Assembly (NCBI GenBank): GCA_002353275.1
Contig: DEJH01000045.1
Location: 1-14,537, forward strand
DNA from: Caryophanales bacterium UBA2753
GTDB taxonomy: Bacteria; Bacillota_I; Bacilli_A; RFN20; CAG-826
Length of the DNA stretch: 14,537 nt
Direction of reading: 5' to 3'
Positions 7,034 to 13,401 of this stretch are shown in pieces. The notes under the pieces are model-generated. The model saw only the letters and a program-made list of their open reading frames with translations, was not told the DNA's origin and made no database searches. Positions within the stretch are counted from its first letter, which is position 1. Each line of letters starts with the position of its first letter. The translations under genes were made by a program, and so were the position numbers.

Positions 7034-7080
7034 AGAGATTAATTCAAAAAAGAGTTAATCTCTTTTTCTTTCTTTTTTAT
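7034..7080 (+). terminator. Terminator of the tRNA pair
   Basis: AGAGATTAA (7034-7042) pairs perfectly with TTAATCTCT (7055-7063) across a 12-base loop, followed by a T-rich tract to 7080. It lies 12 bases after the CCA end of tRNA-Ser. Confidence 0.85.
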
Positions 7081-7083
7081 AAT
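7078..7083 (+). promoter_or_regulatory. -10 box of the Rsm22-like gene, leaderless arrangement
   Basis: A perfect TATAAT ends 6 bases before the A of the ATG at 7090, so transcription would start at or next to the start codon. There is no room for a Shine-Dalgarno sequence. The -35 position (about 7055-7060, TTAATC) falls in the 3' arm of the preceding terminator. Confidence 0.5.
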
Positions 7084-7089
7084 TGAGTT

Positions 7090-8043
7090 ATGGAACTAGA
7101 TTTAGTAACAAAAAACAAGTTAGAGAACTTATTAGATGGATATTCTTTAAAAGAACTTAAAAATGTTTCATTTGAAATCATAAATCGATATCAAAATGAA
7201 TCTGGAAAAGGAAACGTTCTAATTAATGATGATTTAAGAAGTAAAGTGTATGCAGTTACTAGATTTCCAGCGACTTATAAGGTAGTAAGTGATATCTTAG
7301 AAAAATCACTTCAAAAATATAAAAATGATATTAAGACTTTAATAGATTTTGGCTCTGGCAGTGGCTCCGCTTCTTTAGCAGCGTTTAACACTTTTGAATT
7401 AGAAAAAATCACTCAATTAGAAAGAGATGATTCGATGATTGATGTAGGTCAAACTCTTTTTAATGATTTACCAATTAAAAACGTTTCTCAATATTTTAAA
7501 TTTGATCTCACAAAAGATGAATTAAAAGAAAAAGGAGATTTAGTTATTTCTTCTTATGTTTTAAATGAATTAGAGAGTAAAGAGAGAATTAACTCGATAA
7601 AAAAGATGTGGGAGTCAACAAATAAATTTATGGTCATCATTGAACCAGGAACTCCAATTGGAAGTGAAATTATTAAAGAAGTCCGCTCTTTTGTGATTTC
7701 TTTAGGTGGATATGTTCTTTCTCCTTGTCCTCATATGAATAATTGTCCAATTGCAGAAAATGATTGGTGTCACTTTTCTACTAGAGTGAGTAGAAGTAGA
7801 CTTCACAAAGCTCTTAAAGAAGGAGATTCACCTTTTGAAGATGAGAAATATTCATATATCATATTTTCAAAAAAAGAGGTTAATAGATGTAACGCAAGAA
7901 TCTTACGTCACCCACTTATATATAATGGCTATGTCTCTTTAACTGTTTGTGATCAAAACGGGATTGAAAATATTAAGATAAGTAAAAAAGATAATAAGAG
8001 ATATAAATTAGCTCGCAAAGCAAATGTCGGAGATGAGTTTTGA
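7090..8043 (+). CDS. Rsm22/METTL17-like ribosome-associated methyltransferase-fold protein with Fe-S cysteines
   Basis: 317 residues. An N-terminal helical region is followed by a Rossmann methyltransferase fold with the SAM loop 'DFGSGSGSAS' from Asp86. A conserved 'YVLNELES' segment and 'IEPGTPIG' near 180-190 are typical of the Rsm22 family (mitochondrial small-subunit assembly protein METTL17 in animals). After the fold, Cys213, Cys219 and Cys227 ('CPH....CP......WCHF') and Cys267 have the same first spacings (6 and 8) as the [4Fe-4S] ligands described for METTL17. The protein is thus likely to bind the small ribosomal subunit, with a cluster as structural element; methylation activity of the family is doubtful. 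The start at 7090 is leaderless by position. It ends in TGA, and a TAA follows in frame five codons after it. It heads a tight six-gene cluster. Uncommon in Bacilli as far as I know. Confidence 0.85.
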   Translation: MELDLVTKNKLENLLDGYSLKELKNVSFEIINRYQNESGKGNVLINDDLRSKVYAVTRFPATYKVVSDILEKSLQKYKNDIKTLIDFGSGSGSASLAAFNTFELEKITQLERDDSMIDVGQTLFNDLPIKNVSQYFKFDLTKDELKEKGDLVISSYVLNELESKERINSIKKMWESTNKFMVIIEPGTPIGSEIIKEVRSFVISLGGYVLSPCPHMNNCPIAENDWCHFSTRVSRSRLHKALKEGDSPFEDEKYSYIIFSKKEVNRCNARILRHPLIYNGYVSLTVCDQNGIENIKISKKDNKRYKLARKANVGDEF

Positions 8044-8072
8044 TTGCGACTTATTAAATAAAAGATTACAAT
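8044..8072 (+). promoter_or_regulatory. Probable promoter of the phosphopantetheinyl transferase gene
   Basis: TTGCGA (8044-8049), a 17-base spacer and TACAAT (8067-8072) make a reasonable sigma-A promoter in the 36-base gap. The -10 box ends 7 bases before the ATG at 8080, which again implies a leaderless start, and no Shine-Dalgarno sequence is present. It would give the downstream cluster an extra start, separate from the Rsm22-like gene. Confidence 0.5.
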
Positions 8073-8079
8073 TTTATTA

Positions 8080-8667
8080 ATGAAAATTGACTTATTCATA
8101 TTTAATAGCAATAAATTTAAAGAAGAAGAAATCATTAACCGTTTTCAGTTAAGGGATGATGAAATTCTTCCTTTTAAAAAAATCGTTAATGAAGAAGTTA
8201 GAAAAGAAAAAATTGTTTCTTACTATTTAAAGAAAAAATTAGTGGGTAAATATCATATTGGAGAAAAAGGCAAACCTCTTTCAGACAATTGCTATTTTAA
8301 TGTCTCTCATTCTCGTGGATATGTAATGCTCGCAAAATGTGAAGAATGCCCAATTGGCTTAGATGTAGAACTTATTAGACCAGTAGATGATTTGTTAAAA
8401 CAGTATGTTTGTAATCCAGAAGAATATAAATATGCGAAAGATTATCAAAAATTTTATGAAATCTGGACGGTAAAAGAATCAATCGTTAAATGTACTGGAG
8501 AAGGAATTGATATTCACCCAAATAAAATTCCCGCCCTTCCTACAAATGGAAAAAGAATCTTCTTATATGATTCCTTTAATACCAAGACCTGTAAATATGA
8601 AAACCTGATGATCGCGGTAACAATTAAAGGAAACGCTGATTTTGAAATCAAATCTTATTTGGTGTAA
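8080..8667 (+). CDS. 4'-phosphopantetheinyl transferase, Sfp/HetI superfamily
   Basis: 195 residues. The family motifs are all present in order: 'FNVSHS' with His77, 'GLDVE' with Asp95 and Glu97 (Mg and CoA binding), and 'WTVKESIVK' with Glu133 and Lys137. The enzyme moves the 4'-phosphopantetheine arm of CoA to a conserved Ser of an acyl or peptidyl carrier protein. The size is at the short end of the Sfp type (about 220). No carrier protein, polyketide or nonribosomal synthetase gene is visible here, so the target is probably the housekeeping fatty-acid ACP, or a distant locus. Two bases separate it from the following esterase gene. A -10 box 7 bases upstream of the ATG suggests a leaderless mRNA. 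Confidence 0.9.
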   Translation: MKIDLFIFNSNKFKEEEIINRFQLRDDEILPFKKIVNEEVRKEKIVSYYLKKKLVGKYHIGEKGKPLSDNCYFNVSHSRGYVMLAKCEECPIGLDVELIRPVDDLLKQYVCNPEEYKYAKDYQKFYEIWTVKESIVKCTGEGIDIHPNKIPALPTNGKRIFLYDSFNTKTCKYENLMIAVTIKGNADFEIKSYLV

Positions 8668-8669
8668 TT

Positions 8670-9503
8670 ATGAACGGATACGAACGATATTTAGGAGAAC
8701 CAAATACCATCCACCCAGGTGGAATGCTTTTTTATAAAACTTTTGAAATCGATACTCTTAACTCTTTTAAAAATAGAAGAGTAAGAGTCTATCTCCCTTC
8801 TAGTTATGATTTTAATAATCCAAATCATCGTTATAAAACAATCTATATGTTAGATGGTAAAAACTTATTTGATGATTACACTTCTTTTGTTGGGGAGTGG
8901 CATATTGATGAATCGATTGAAGAAAGTATCTCTAAAGGAGAAAGCGATGGCTATATTGTCATTGGAATTGACGCTCCTGAAACTGATATTGATCGCTCCT
9001 TAGAAATGTCAATTGAAGGAGTGAAGCGTAAGAAAAAATATCAAATGGGTGAAGGATATGCCTATAAACTCGCTAAATTCATCTTTGAAGTAGTTAAACC
9101 CGATATCGATAAATCTTTCTATACACTTAAAGAAAAAGAATATACCGGAGTAGGTGGCTCTTCTATGGGTGGCTTAATGGCCTTTTATCTTGCGATGGAA
9201 TATCGTGAGTATATTAAATACGCTTTATGTTTTTCCCCAGCTTTCTTCTTATTAGATTGGAATTCATTTAAATCTTATCTTGATAAGAAAGTTAACAAAG
9301 ATTTACCAAAAATCTATTTCTACACTGGTGGAAAAGGATTTGAAGCTCTTTTTGTAGAGCCAACAATACAAACATTTAATTATTTTAGGAATAAAGGATA
9401 TAAAGATAACGACATTAAGCTTCTTTATGATTCTGAAAAAGAACATAACGAAGTGGCGTGGTCAATTTATTTTCCAGAAATGCTTAGGAGAATTGATCAA
9501 TGA
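8670..9503 (+). CDS. Alpha/beta-hydrolase esterase, enterochelin-esterase-like (PF00756 type)
   Basis: 277 residues. A beta-rich start with 'RVRVYLPSSYD' and 'YKTIYMLDGKNLFDD' is typical of the putative esterase family. The nucleophile motif is GSSMG around Ser165, and the catalytic His is probably His259 ('EHNEVAW', the H-x4-W tail of Fes and D-type esterases). The acid residue is not certain, with Asp between 205 and 240 likely. No signal peptide, so it acts in the cytoplasm. The family cleaves siderophore trilactones, S-formylglutathione or acyl esters, and the substrate cannot be read here; there are no siderophore genes nearby. It begins two bases after the PPTase stop and overlaps the next gene by 4 bases (ATGA). 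Confidence 0.8.
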   Translation: MNGYERYLGEPNTIHPGGMLFYKTFEIDTLNSFKNRRVRVYLPSSYDFNNPNHRYKTIYMLDGKNLFDDYTSFVGEWHIDESIEESISKGESDGYIVIGIDAPETDIDRSLEMSIEGVKRKKKYQMGEGYAYKLAKFIFEVVKPDIDKSFYTLKEKEYTGVGGSSMGGLMAFYLAMEYREYIKYALCFSPAFFLLDWNSFKSYLDKKVNKDLPKIYFYTGGKGFEALFVEPTIQTFNYFRNKGYKDNDIKLLYDSEKEHNEVAWSIYFPEMLRRIDQ

Positions 9504-10117
9504 AATATTTAGTAATTATTGCCACCCTTTTTGTGATTGGTAGCCTTTTTGGTTGGGTTCTTGAATTATTTTACCGACGCTTTGTTTCGCAAAAGAAATG
9601 GATGAACCCTGGTTTTCTTATGGGGCCATATCTACCAATTTATGGTTTTGGAGTTGTGGTTCTTTATGGAGTTAGCAATATCAATTTAGGTATTACTAAC
9701 CAAATAGTGGATATTATTGTTCGAATTTTAATTGTGGGTCTTGGGATGACCTTAATTGAATTTATTGGTGGTTTAATTTTTATTAAAGGATTAAAAATCA
9801 AACTCTGGGACTATTCAAACTGCAAAGGAAATATTATGGGAATAATTTGTCCTTTATATTCGTTTATGTGGTTACTTGTTGGTTCACTATATTATTTCTT
9901 AATCAATCCATTCTTAGTTATGGGAATATCTTGGATTAGTGAAAATTTAATTTACACCTTTTTTATTGGTATCGTTATCGGTATGATAATCGTGGACTTT
10001 GCTTATTCAGTCCACTTAGCAACAAAACTTAAAGAATTTAAAGAACTTCAAGAATTAAGATTTGAAGAATTCAAAAGTGAATTCCATAAAAAAATCAAAG
10101 AAATTAGAAATCGTTAA
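9500..10117 (+). CDS. CmpB-like polytopic membrane protein (putative ABC-transporter type IV, PF06541)
   Basis: 205 residues with about six hydrophobic helices. The opening 'IGSLFGWVLELFYRRFVSQKKWMNPGFLMGPYLPIYGFG' region, with its conserved Glu-x2-Tyr-Arg and Asn-Pro-Gly-x2-Gly-Pro features, is characteristic of the PF06541 family, often found as single proteins in Firmicutes. The later 'WDYSNCKGNIMGIICPLYSFMW' block also matches. The C-terminal tail is charged and helical (about 170-205). It overlaps the esterase by 4 bases, with AGGAG at 9486-9490 inside the esterase frame. Despite the family name there is no ATP-binding partner next to it, so transport activity is uncertain. Confidence 0.8.
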   Translation: MKYLVIIATLFVIGSLFGWVLELFYRRFVSQKKWMNPGFLMGPYLPIYGFGVVVLYGVSNINLGITNQIVDIIVRILIVGLGMTLIEFIGGLIFIKGLKIKLWDYSNCKGNIMGIICPLYSFMWLLVGSLYYFLINPFLVMGISWISENLIYTFFIGIVIGMIIVDFAYSVHLATKLKEFKELQELRFEEFKSEFHKKIKEIRNR

Positions 10118-10135
10118 TATCGATTGGAGAAATAT

Positions 10136-11254
10136 ATGATTACTGTCAAAGAATGCAAAACTCGTAAAGAAATGAGACAATTCGTTAATTTTCCTCTTTC
10201 TTTATATAAGAATTGTCCTTATTACGTCCCTTCATTAAGCCAAGATGAGATTAATATCACTAACAAGAAAAAGAATCTTTCTCTCGGTAATAGCGACGTT
10301 AAATGTTTCATCGCTTTAAAGAATAATAAAGTGGTGGGAAGAATCGCTGGAATTATCGTTCACGATTGTAATAAGAACAACAATGAGAAAAACATTCGTT
10401 TCTCTCGTATTGATATGATCGATGATATCGAAGTCACTAAAGCTCTATTAAAAGCGGTTAATGACTATGGAAAAGAAAAAGGAATGGAAATTCTTCAAGG
10501 TCCATGGGGTTTTGATGATGCTGATAGAGAAGGAATGTTGACTTATGGTTATGATGAATATTCATCATATGCGACCGCTTATTCTTATCCATATTATAAA
10601 GAACATATGGAAAAACTCGGTTTTGAAAAAGAATCAGAGTGGGTGGAAAATCGTTTTGATAAAGATCACACTGATCCACGTTTCCCAAAAGTTGCGGAAA
10701 TGCTTAAAAATCGTGGATACAGAGATTTAGCAGAAACGATGCCAGTAAATAAAATTATTAAGAAATACGCTGATTCATTCTTTGAATGCTATAACAAGAG
10801 CTACGCTGAACTTGATAACTTCATTCCAGTAGATGAAAGGCAAAAGCAATCAATGATTCAAACTTTTGCGGTCTTAATAAACGGTAGATATTTCTCTACA
10901 ATAGTAAATAAAGAAGATAAAATTATCGCTTTCGGTGTTGGTATTCCTTATGTGGGAGATGCGATAAGAAAAGCGAGAGGTAATTTATATTTAGCAATTC
11001 CAGGAATGCTTAAAGCGAAAAGAAAACCTAAGAAAATTGAATTTGCGTTAATTGGAGTTGATCCAGAATATCGTAATTCCGGTGTTCACGCTTTAGTGGC
11101 TAACCGCTTTATTAAACACGCTAAAGAAGATAACATGGAAGATTTATTCCTCGATCCAACTTTAACGACAAATCTAAAGATGCTTAATACATGGCAAGGG
11201 ATGAAACTTACACTTAGATGTAAAAGACAAACCTACCGTAAACCAATTGAGTAA
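10136..11254 (+). CDS. Long GNAT-type acyltransferase, YghO-like
   Basis: 372 residues, twice the size of a single GNAT. The N-terminal half has 'FVNFPLSLYKNCPYYVPSL' and 'KVVGRIAGI', then a 'FDDADREGMLTYGYD' and 'PYYKEHMEKLGFEKE' block; the C-terminal half has the acyl-CoA binding segment 'IGVDPEYRNSGVHALV' at residues 306-321. This order matches the YghO-like group, whose function is not settled. A TTG codon at 10124 could extend it, but ATG at 10136 has GGAGA 5 bases upstream and is preferred. It lies 18 bases after the CmpB-like gene and one base before the ASCH gene, so it is co-transcribed. An internal reverse frame in its 5' half is a shadow. Confidence 0.8.
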   Translation: MITVKECKTRKEMRQFVNFPLSLYKNCPYYVPSLSQDEINITNKKKNLSLGNSDVKCFIALKNNKVVGRIAGIIVHDCNKNNNEKNIRFSRIDMIDDIEVTKALLKAVNDYGKEKGMEILQGPWGFDDADREGMLTYGYDEYSSYATAYSYPYYKEHMEKLGFEKESEWVENRFDKDHTDPRFPKVAEMLKNRGYRDLAETMPVNKIIKKYADSFFECYNKSYAELDNFIPVDERQKQSMIQTFAVLINGRYFSTIVNKEDKIIAFGVGIPYVGDAIRKARGNLYLAIPGMLKAKRKPKKIEFALIGVDPEYRNSGVHALVANRFIKHAKEDNMEDLFLDPTLTTNLKMLNTWQGMKLTLRCKRQTYRKPIE

Positions 11255-11255
11255 G

Positions 11256-11588
11256 ATGATTTTTGATTTGAATTTGCATCCTCATCCTTTTTATCTCATT
11301 GAAAATGGATATAAAGATGTGGAGATGAGACTAAACACTCCGATTAGAAGAGAAATTCAAGTTGGTGATATCATTAGATTCACTAATCGAGAAAGCGGAC
11401 AATCAATATTAAGAAAAGTAGTGGCGATAAAATCGTTTAAGAATTTTATAGATCTTTATAATTCATATCCTAAGAGTCGCCTAGGTTATCTAGATAAAGA
11501 AGAGGCTAATTATCGTGATATGAATGAGTATTATTCTAATGAAGATATTGAAAAATATGGAGTGATTGCCTTTGAAATAGAGAAATAA
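11256..11588 (+). CDS. Small ASCH-domain protein
   Basis: 110 residues, a single ASCH (PUA-like) domain. The opening 'HPHPFYLIENGYKDVEMRLN' carries the signature Gly-x-Lys-x-x-Glu-x-Arg of the family, and 'VGDIIRFTNRESGQ' is the strand after it. ASCH folds bind RNA or modified nucleotides and some act as amidohydrolases on N4-acetylcytidine, but the active residues are not clear here. The ATG at 11256 begins one base after the upstream stop. An in-frame TTG at 11247 would overlap the upstream gene and has no support. The last gene of the cluster, its stop overlaps the terminator stem. Confidence 0.8.
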   Translation: MIFDLNLHPHPFYLIENGYKDVEMRLNTPIRREIQVGDIIRFTNRESGQSILRKVVAIKSFKNFIDLYNSYPKSRLGYLDKEEANYRDMNEYYSNEDIEKYGVIAFEIEK

Positions 11589-11610
11589 ATAGGGTTCGCC
11601 CTATTTTTTA
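11587..11610 (+). terminator. UUCG-loop terminator of the six-gene cluster
   Basis: AATAGGG (to 11594) and CCCTATT pair around a TTCG tetraloop at 11595-11598, followed by six Ts. The 5' arm includes the stop codon of the ASCH gene. Confidence 0.93.
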
Positions 11611-11630
11611 TATCCTCAACTCTTTACCTA

Positions 11631-11639
11631 TGGTAGTAT
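11631..11639 (+). promoter_or_regulatory. Extended -10 promoter of the PlsC-like gene, leaderless arrangement
   Basis: TGGTAGTAT gives a TGn extension and a -10 box (TAGTAT, 5 of 6) at 11634-11639. The box ends 7 bases before the ATG at 11647, so the mRNA would begin at the start codon. No Shine-Dalgarno sequence lies upstream. Confidence 0.5.
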
Positions 11640-11646
11640 CAATATA

Positions 11647-12498
11647 ATGAAAAAAGATAATAAAGTCTATATACATGATCCAAATCTTCGTTATCCAGAT
11701 ACGGATTTCGTTCATATGATTGATACCCCAAAAGTATATGATTTTAACTATGATAAAGATTTTCCATATCGACTTAAGGATAAGAAATCTAAATTCATGA
11801 AATTTCTTTTTAAAATCGTCATTTTCTTAATTGTTAAACCATTTGTATATTTTCGATATTTATTAATCATAGAAGGAAAGAAAAATTATCGTACTTATCG
11901 TAAGCTCACTAAAAGAAAAGCAATGATCACCATTTCTAATCACACCACAGAGTGGGATTCTTTAATGGTGATGACTTCTAGATATTTCCATTTCTTCGAA
12001 TTTCCGATGTGGCAAGAAGGAGCGGAAGGCAAGTCTGGTTATTTCTACCGTTACGCAGGTGGAATTGTTTTACCTACTTCCATTTATAAAGGAATGCAAT
12101 ATGCTTACGAAGCATTAAGAGAAGTTCTTAAAGAAGATAAGTGGCTACATGTCTTTCCTGAAGCTGCTTGTTGGGCGTTTTATCCAGCGATTAGAAATTT
12201 TGGAGTTGGAGTATTTAAATTAGCGGTAGAAGAAAATCTTCCAATCCTCCCAATGGTGGTTAAATATCGTAAACCAAATTTTATTTGGGGAATATTTAAA
12301 AAGCACCCAAATGCAAAATTGATCATTGGTGAACCTGTCCTGCCTGATATAACGTTAGGCGCCAAAGAAAGAATTAATGATTTATTAAACCGTTCAAGAA
12401 AAGAAATGATATCTCTTCTTGGTTTAGATGAAACTAGTAATGAAGAATTAAGAAAATCATTACCAACTTATCACGTAGAAAAGAAATTATTATTCTAA
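11647..12498 (+). CDS. PlsC-like lysophospholipid acyltransferase
   Basis: 283 residues. The N-terminal 65 residues are charged, with a hydrophobic segment at about 57-75 that could sit in the membrane. The acyltransferase block I is 'NHTTEWD' with His99 and Asp104 (H-x4-D), and block III is 'FPE' at residues 170-172 followed by 'AACWAFYPAIRNF' in place of the common Gly-Thr-Arg. The last block has 'LPILPMVVKYRK'. The family moves a fatty acyl chain from acyl-ACP, acyl-CoA or acyl-phosphate to a lysophospholipid or glycerol-phosphate. The divergent block III suggests a variant acceptor or the known Trp-containing subfamily rather than classical AGPAT. It has its own promoter, and no terminator is visible before the next gene's promoter. 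Confidence 0.85.
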   Translation: MKKDNKVYIHDPNLRYPDTDFVHMIDTPKVYDFNYDKDFPYRLKDKKSKFMKFLFKIVIFLIVKPFVYFRYLLIIEGKKNYRTYRKLTKRKAMITISNHTTEWDSLMVMTSRYFHFFEFPMWQEGAEGKSGYFYRYAGGIVLPTSIYKGMQYAYEALREVLKEDKWLHVFPEAACWAFYPAIRNFGVGVFKLAVEENLPILPMVVKYRKPNFIWGIFKKHPNAKLIIGEPVLPDITLGAKERINDLLNRSRKEMISLLGLDETSNEELRKSLPTYHVEKKLLF

Positions 12499-12501
12499 TA
12501 C

Positions 12502-12530
12502 TAGACATATACATAGTATACGTATATCAT
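12502..12530 (+). promoter_or_regulatory. Promoter of the secreted-protein gene, with palindrome in the spacer
   Basis: TAGACA (12502-12507, 5 of 6), a 17-base spacer and TATCAT (12525-12530, 5 of 6) form a good sigma-A promoter. ATATAC (12507-12512) and GTATAT (12522-12527) are inverted arms, with GTATAC (12516-12521) between them, so the spacer is a possible repressor site. Transcription starts near 12537, leaving a 22-base leader that holds GAGGT. Confidence 0.55.
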
Positions 12531-12558
12531 TATTGAGGAATTTTTGAGGTGCAAAACT

Positions 12559-13134
12559 ATGAAAAAGAAATCAATATTAATTCTTACCGCAACAGTTACA
12601 TCATCTATTGCACTTGCTACAACATTATTAGTTAGCAACGGCCAATTACTCAGCTTAAGTGGTGGGACTGGCGAAGAAGTAAAGCACACAGTTATTTTCG
12701 ATGGTTCAACCGTTTCTGCAAGTGCATATGACGAAGACTATTATTGCTATAATTTAACTTTTGAAAAGAAAGATGCGATTACTGACGCTGACGGAAATAA
12801 ATATGATCTAATTAGTGTCGATGACGAAGCATATTTTACTACTTCCGATGGTGAAATGACTTTTGGTGGAAGCAGCATTCTATCTTTTCAATCTGAAGGA
12901 TGGGAATCTTTCTATGTTACATTCCCAATTATTAATAGAGCCAACGTTGATTTAGAAAAATCTGTTATTAGTTACACCGTTGATGGTGGCTATGCTAACG
13001 TAAAGTTTACAAACGGTGGTGCAATTGATAGCAAATATAATTCATACACCGCTTCTGTTAGTGGTGCCCTTACTACGGGAAAACAATTGTTATTACAGAA
13101 GTTAAACTCGTCTTCACCTGCCTTCAATAATTAA
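12559..13134 (+). CDS. Small secreted protein, unknown function
   Basis: 191 residues from the ATG at 12559, which has GAGGT 8 bases upstream; a TTG at 12544 would add five residues and is not supported. The N terminus is a signal peptide or anchor: Lys2-Lys4, then a hydrophobic core of about residues 5-30. There is no lipobox Cys, so it is either cleaved or an N-anchored protein. The mature part (31-191) is rich in Ser, Thr, Gly, Asp and aromatic residues with alternating hydrophobics, as in beta-sandwich surface proteins; 'ISVDDEAYFTTSDGEMTFGG' and 'SYTVDGGYANVKFTNGG' could be strands. One Cys only. I do not recognise a family. It has its own promoter and a bidirectional terminator, so it is an independent unit. 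Confidence 0.75.
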   Translation: MKKKSILILTATVTSSIALATTLLVSNGQLLSLSGGTGEEVKHTVIFDGSTVSASAYDEDYYCYNLTFEKKDAITDADGNKYDLISVDDEAYFTTSDGEMTFGGSSILSFQSEGWESFYVTFPIINRANVDLEKSVISYTVDGGYANVKFTNGGAIDSKYNSYTASVSGALTTGKQLLLQKLNSSSPAFNN

Positions 13135-13141
13135 GAATTAG

Positions 13142-13184
13142 TAAAAGAAAAACCCTGTCTCAGATTTGAAACAGGGATTTTTTT
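13142..13184. terminator. Bidirectional terminator between secreted-protein gene and tRNA-Ser(GCT)
   Basis: CCCTGT (13153-13158) pairs with ACAGGG (13171-13176), and TCA/TGA pairs within the loop after one mismatch. On the plus strand the stem is followed by a T run at 13178-13184; on the minus strand the complement of A13148-A13152 gives five Ts, then TTTT after a C. It therefore ends both convergent transcripts. Confidence 0.88.
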
Positions 13185-13189
13185 CCGCT

Positions 13190-13280
13190 TGGCGGAGTAG
13201 GAGAGACTTGAACTCTCGCACCAGTTACCCGATCTACTTCCTTAGCAGGGAAGCCCCTTCACCAACTTGGGTACTACTCC
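13190..13280 (-). tRNA. tRNA-Ser (GCT anticodon)
   Basis: 91 bases on the minus strand, with the CCA encoded at 13190-13192. The acceptor stem GGAGTAG/CTACTCC is perfect with a G discriminator. The anticodon loop reads CTGCTAA with GCT, and a long class II variable arm is present. The T loop TTCAAGT is canonical. It decodes AGC/AGU. It is the only minus-strand gene in the window and faces the secreted-protein gene. Confidence 0.97.
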
Positions 13281-13301
13281 AGTTTTTTGTGAACGATAGT
13301 T

Positions 13302-13310
13302 AATATACCA
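13302..13310 (-). promoter_or_regulatory. Extended -10 promoter of tRNA-Ser(GCT)
   Basis: On the minus strand, TGGTATATT gives TGn plus TATATT (5 of 6). It ends 21 bases before the tRNA 5' base at 13280. It lies in the 121-base intergenic gap (13281-13401) that also holds the divergent plus-strand promoter and a palindrome. Confidence 0.5.
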
Positions 13311-13360
13311 TAATCAAAACTTTTAATACATACTTAATTTTAAATATTAGTAAAAAACTT

Positions 13361-13376
13361 TCTACTTTTAAGTAGA
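13361..13376. repeat. Perfect 16-base inverted repeat, candidate operator
   Basis: TCTACTTTTAAGTAGA is a palindrome with 7-base arms and a 2-base centre. It ends 10 bases before the -10 box of the amidohydrolase gene and covers the position where a -35 hexamer would lie. It is not followed by a T tract, so it is not a terminator; a dimeric regulator site is the simplest reading. Confidence 0.5.
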
Positions 13377-13383
13377 TGAGTTT

Positions 13384-13392
13384 TGATATAAT
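13384..13392 (+). promoter_or_regulatory. Extended -10 promoter of the amidohydrolase gene
   Basis: TGATATAAT is a perfect extended -10 element, the same 11-base string as before tRNA-Ile2. It ends 9 bases before the ATG at 13402, so the leader is zero to a few bases long. No Shine-Dalgarno sequence is present. Confidence 0.65.
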
Positions 13393-13401
13393 GATTACAC
13401 A

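Noticed and set aside
8041..9503. TGA as a sense codon (Mycoplasma code), since both TGA stops are soon followed by in-frame TAA or TAG
   Set aside because: No frame has an internal TGA and Trp is TGG throughout; a code-4 genome of this AT content would use TGA freely.
10124..10135. TTG start for the YghO-like gene
   Set aside because: The TTG overlaps the GGAGA ribosome binding site that serves the ATG at 10136.
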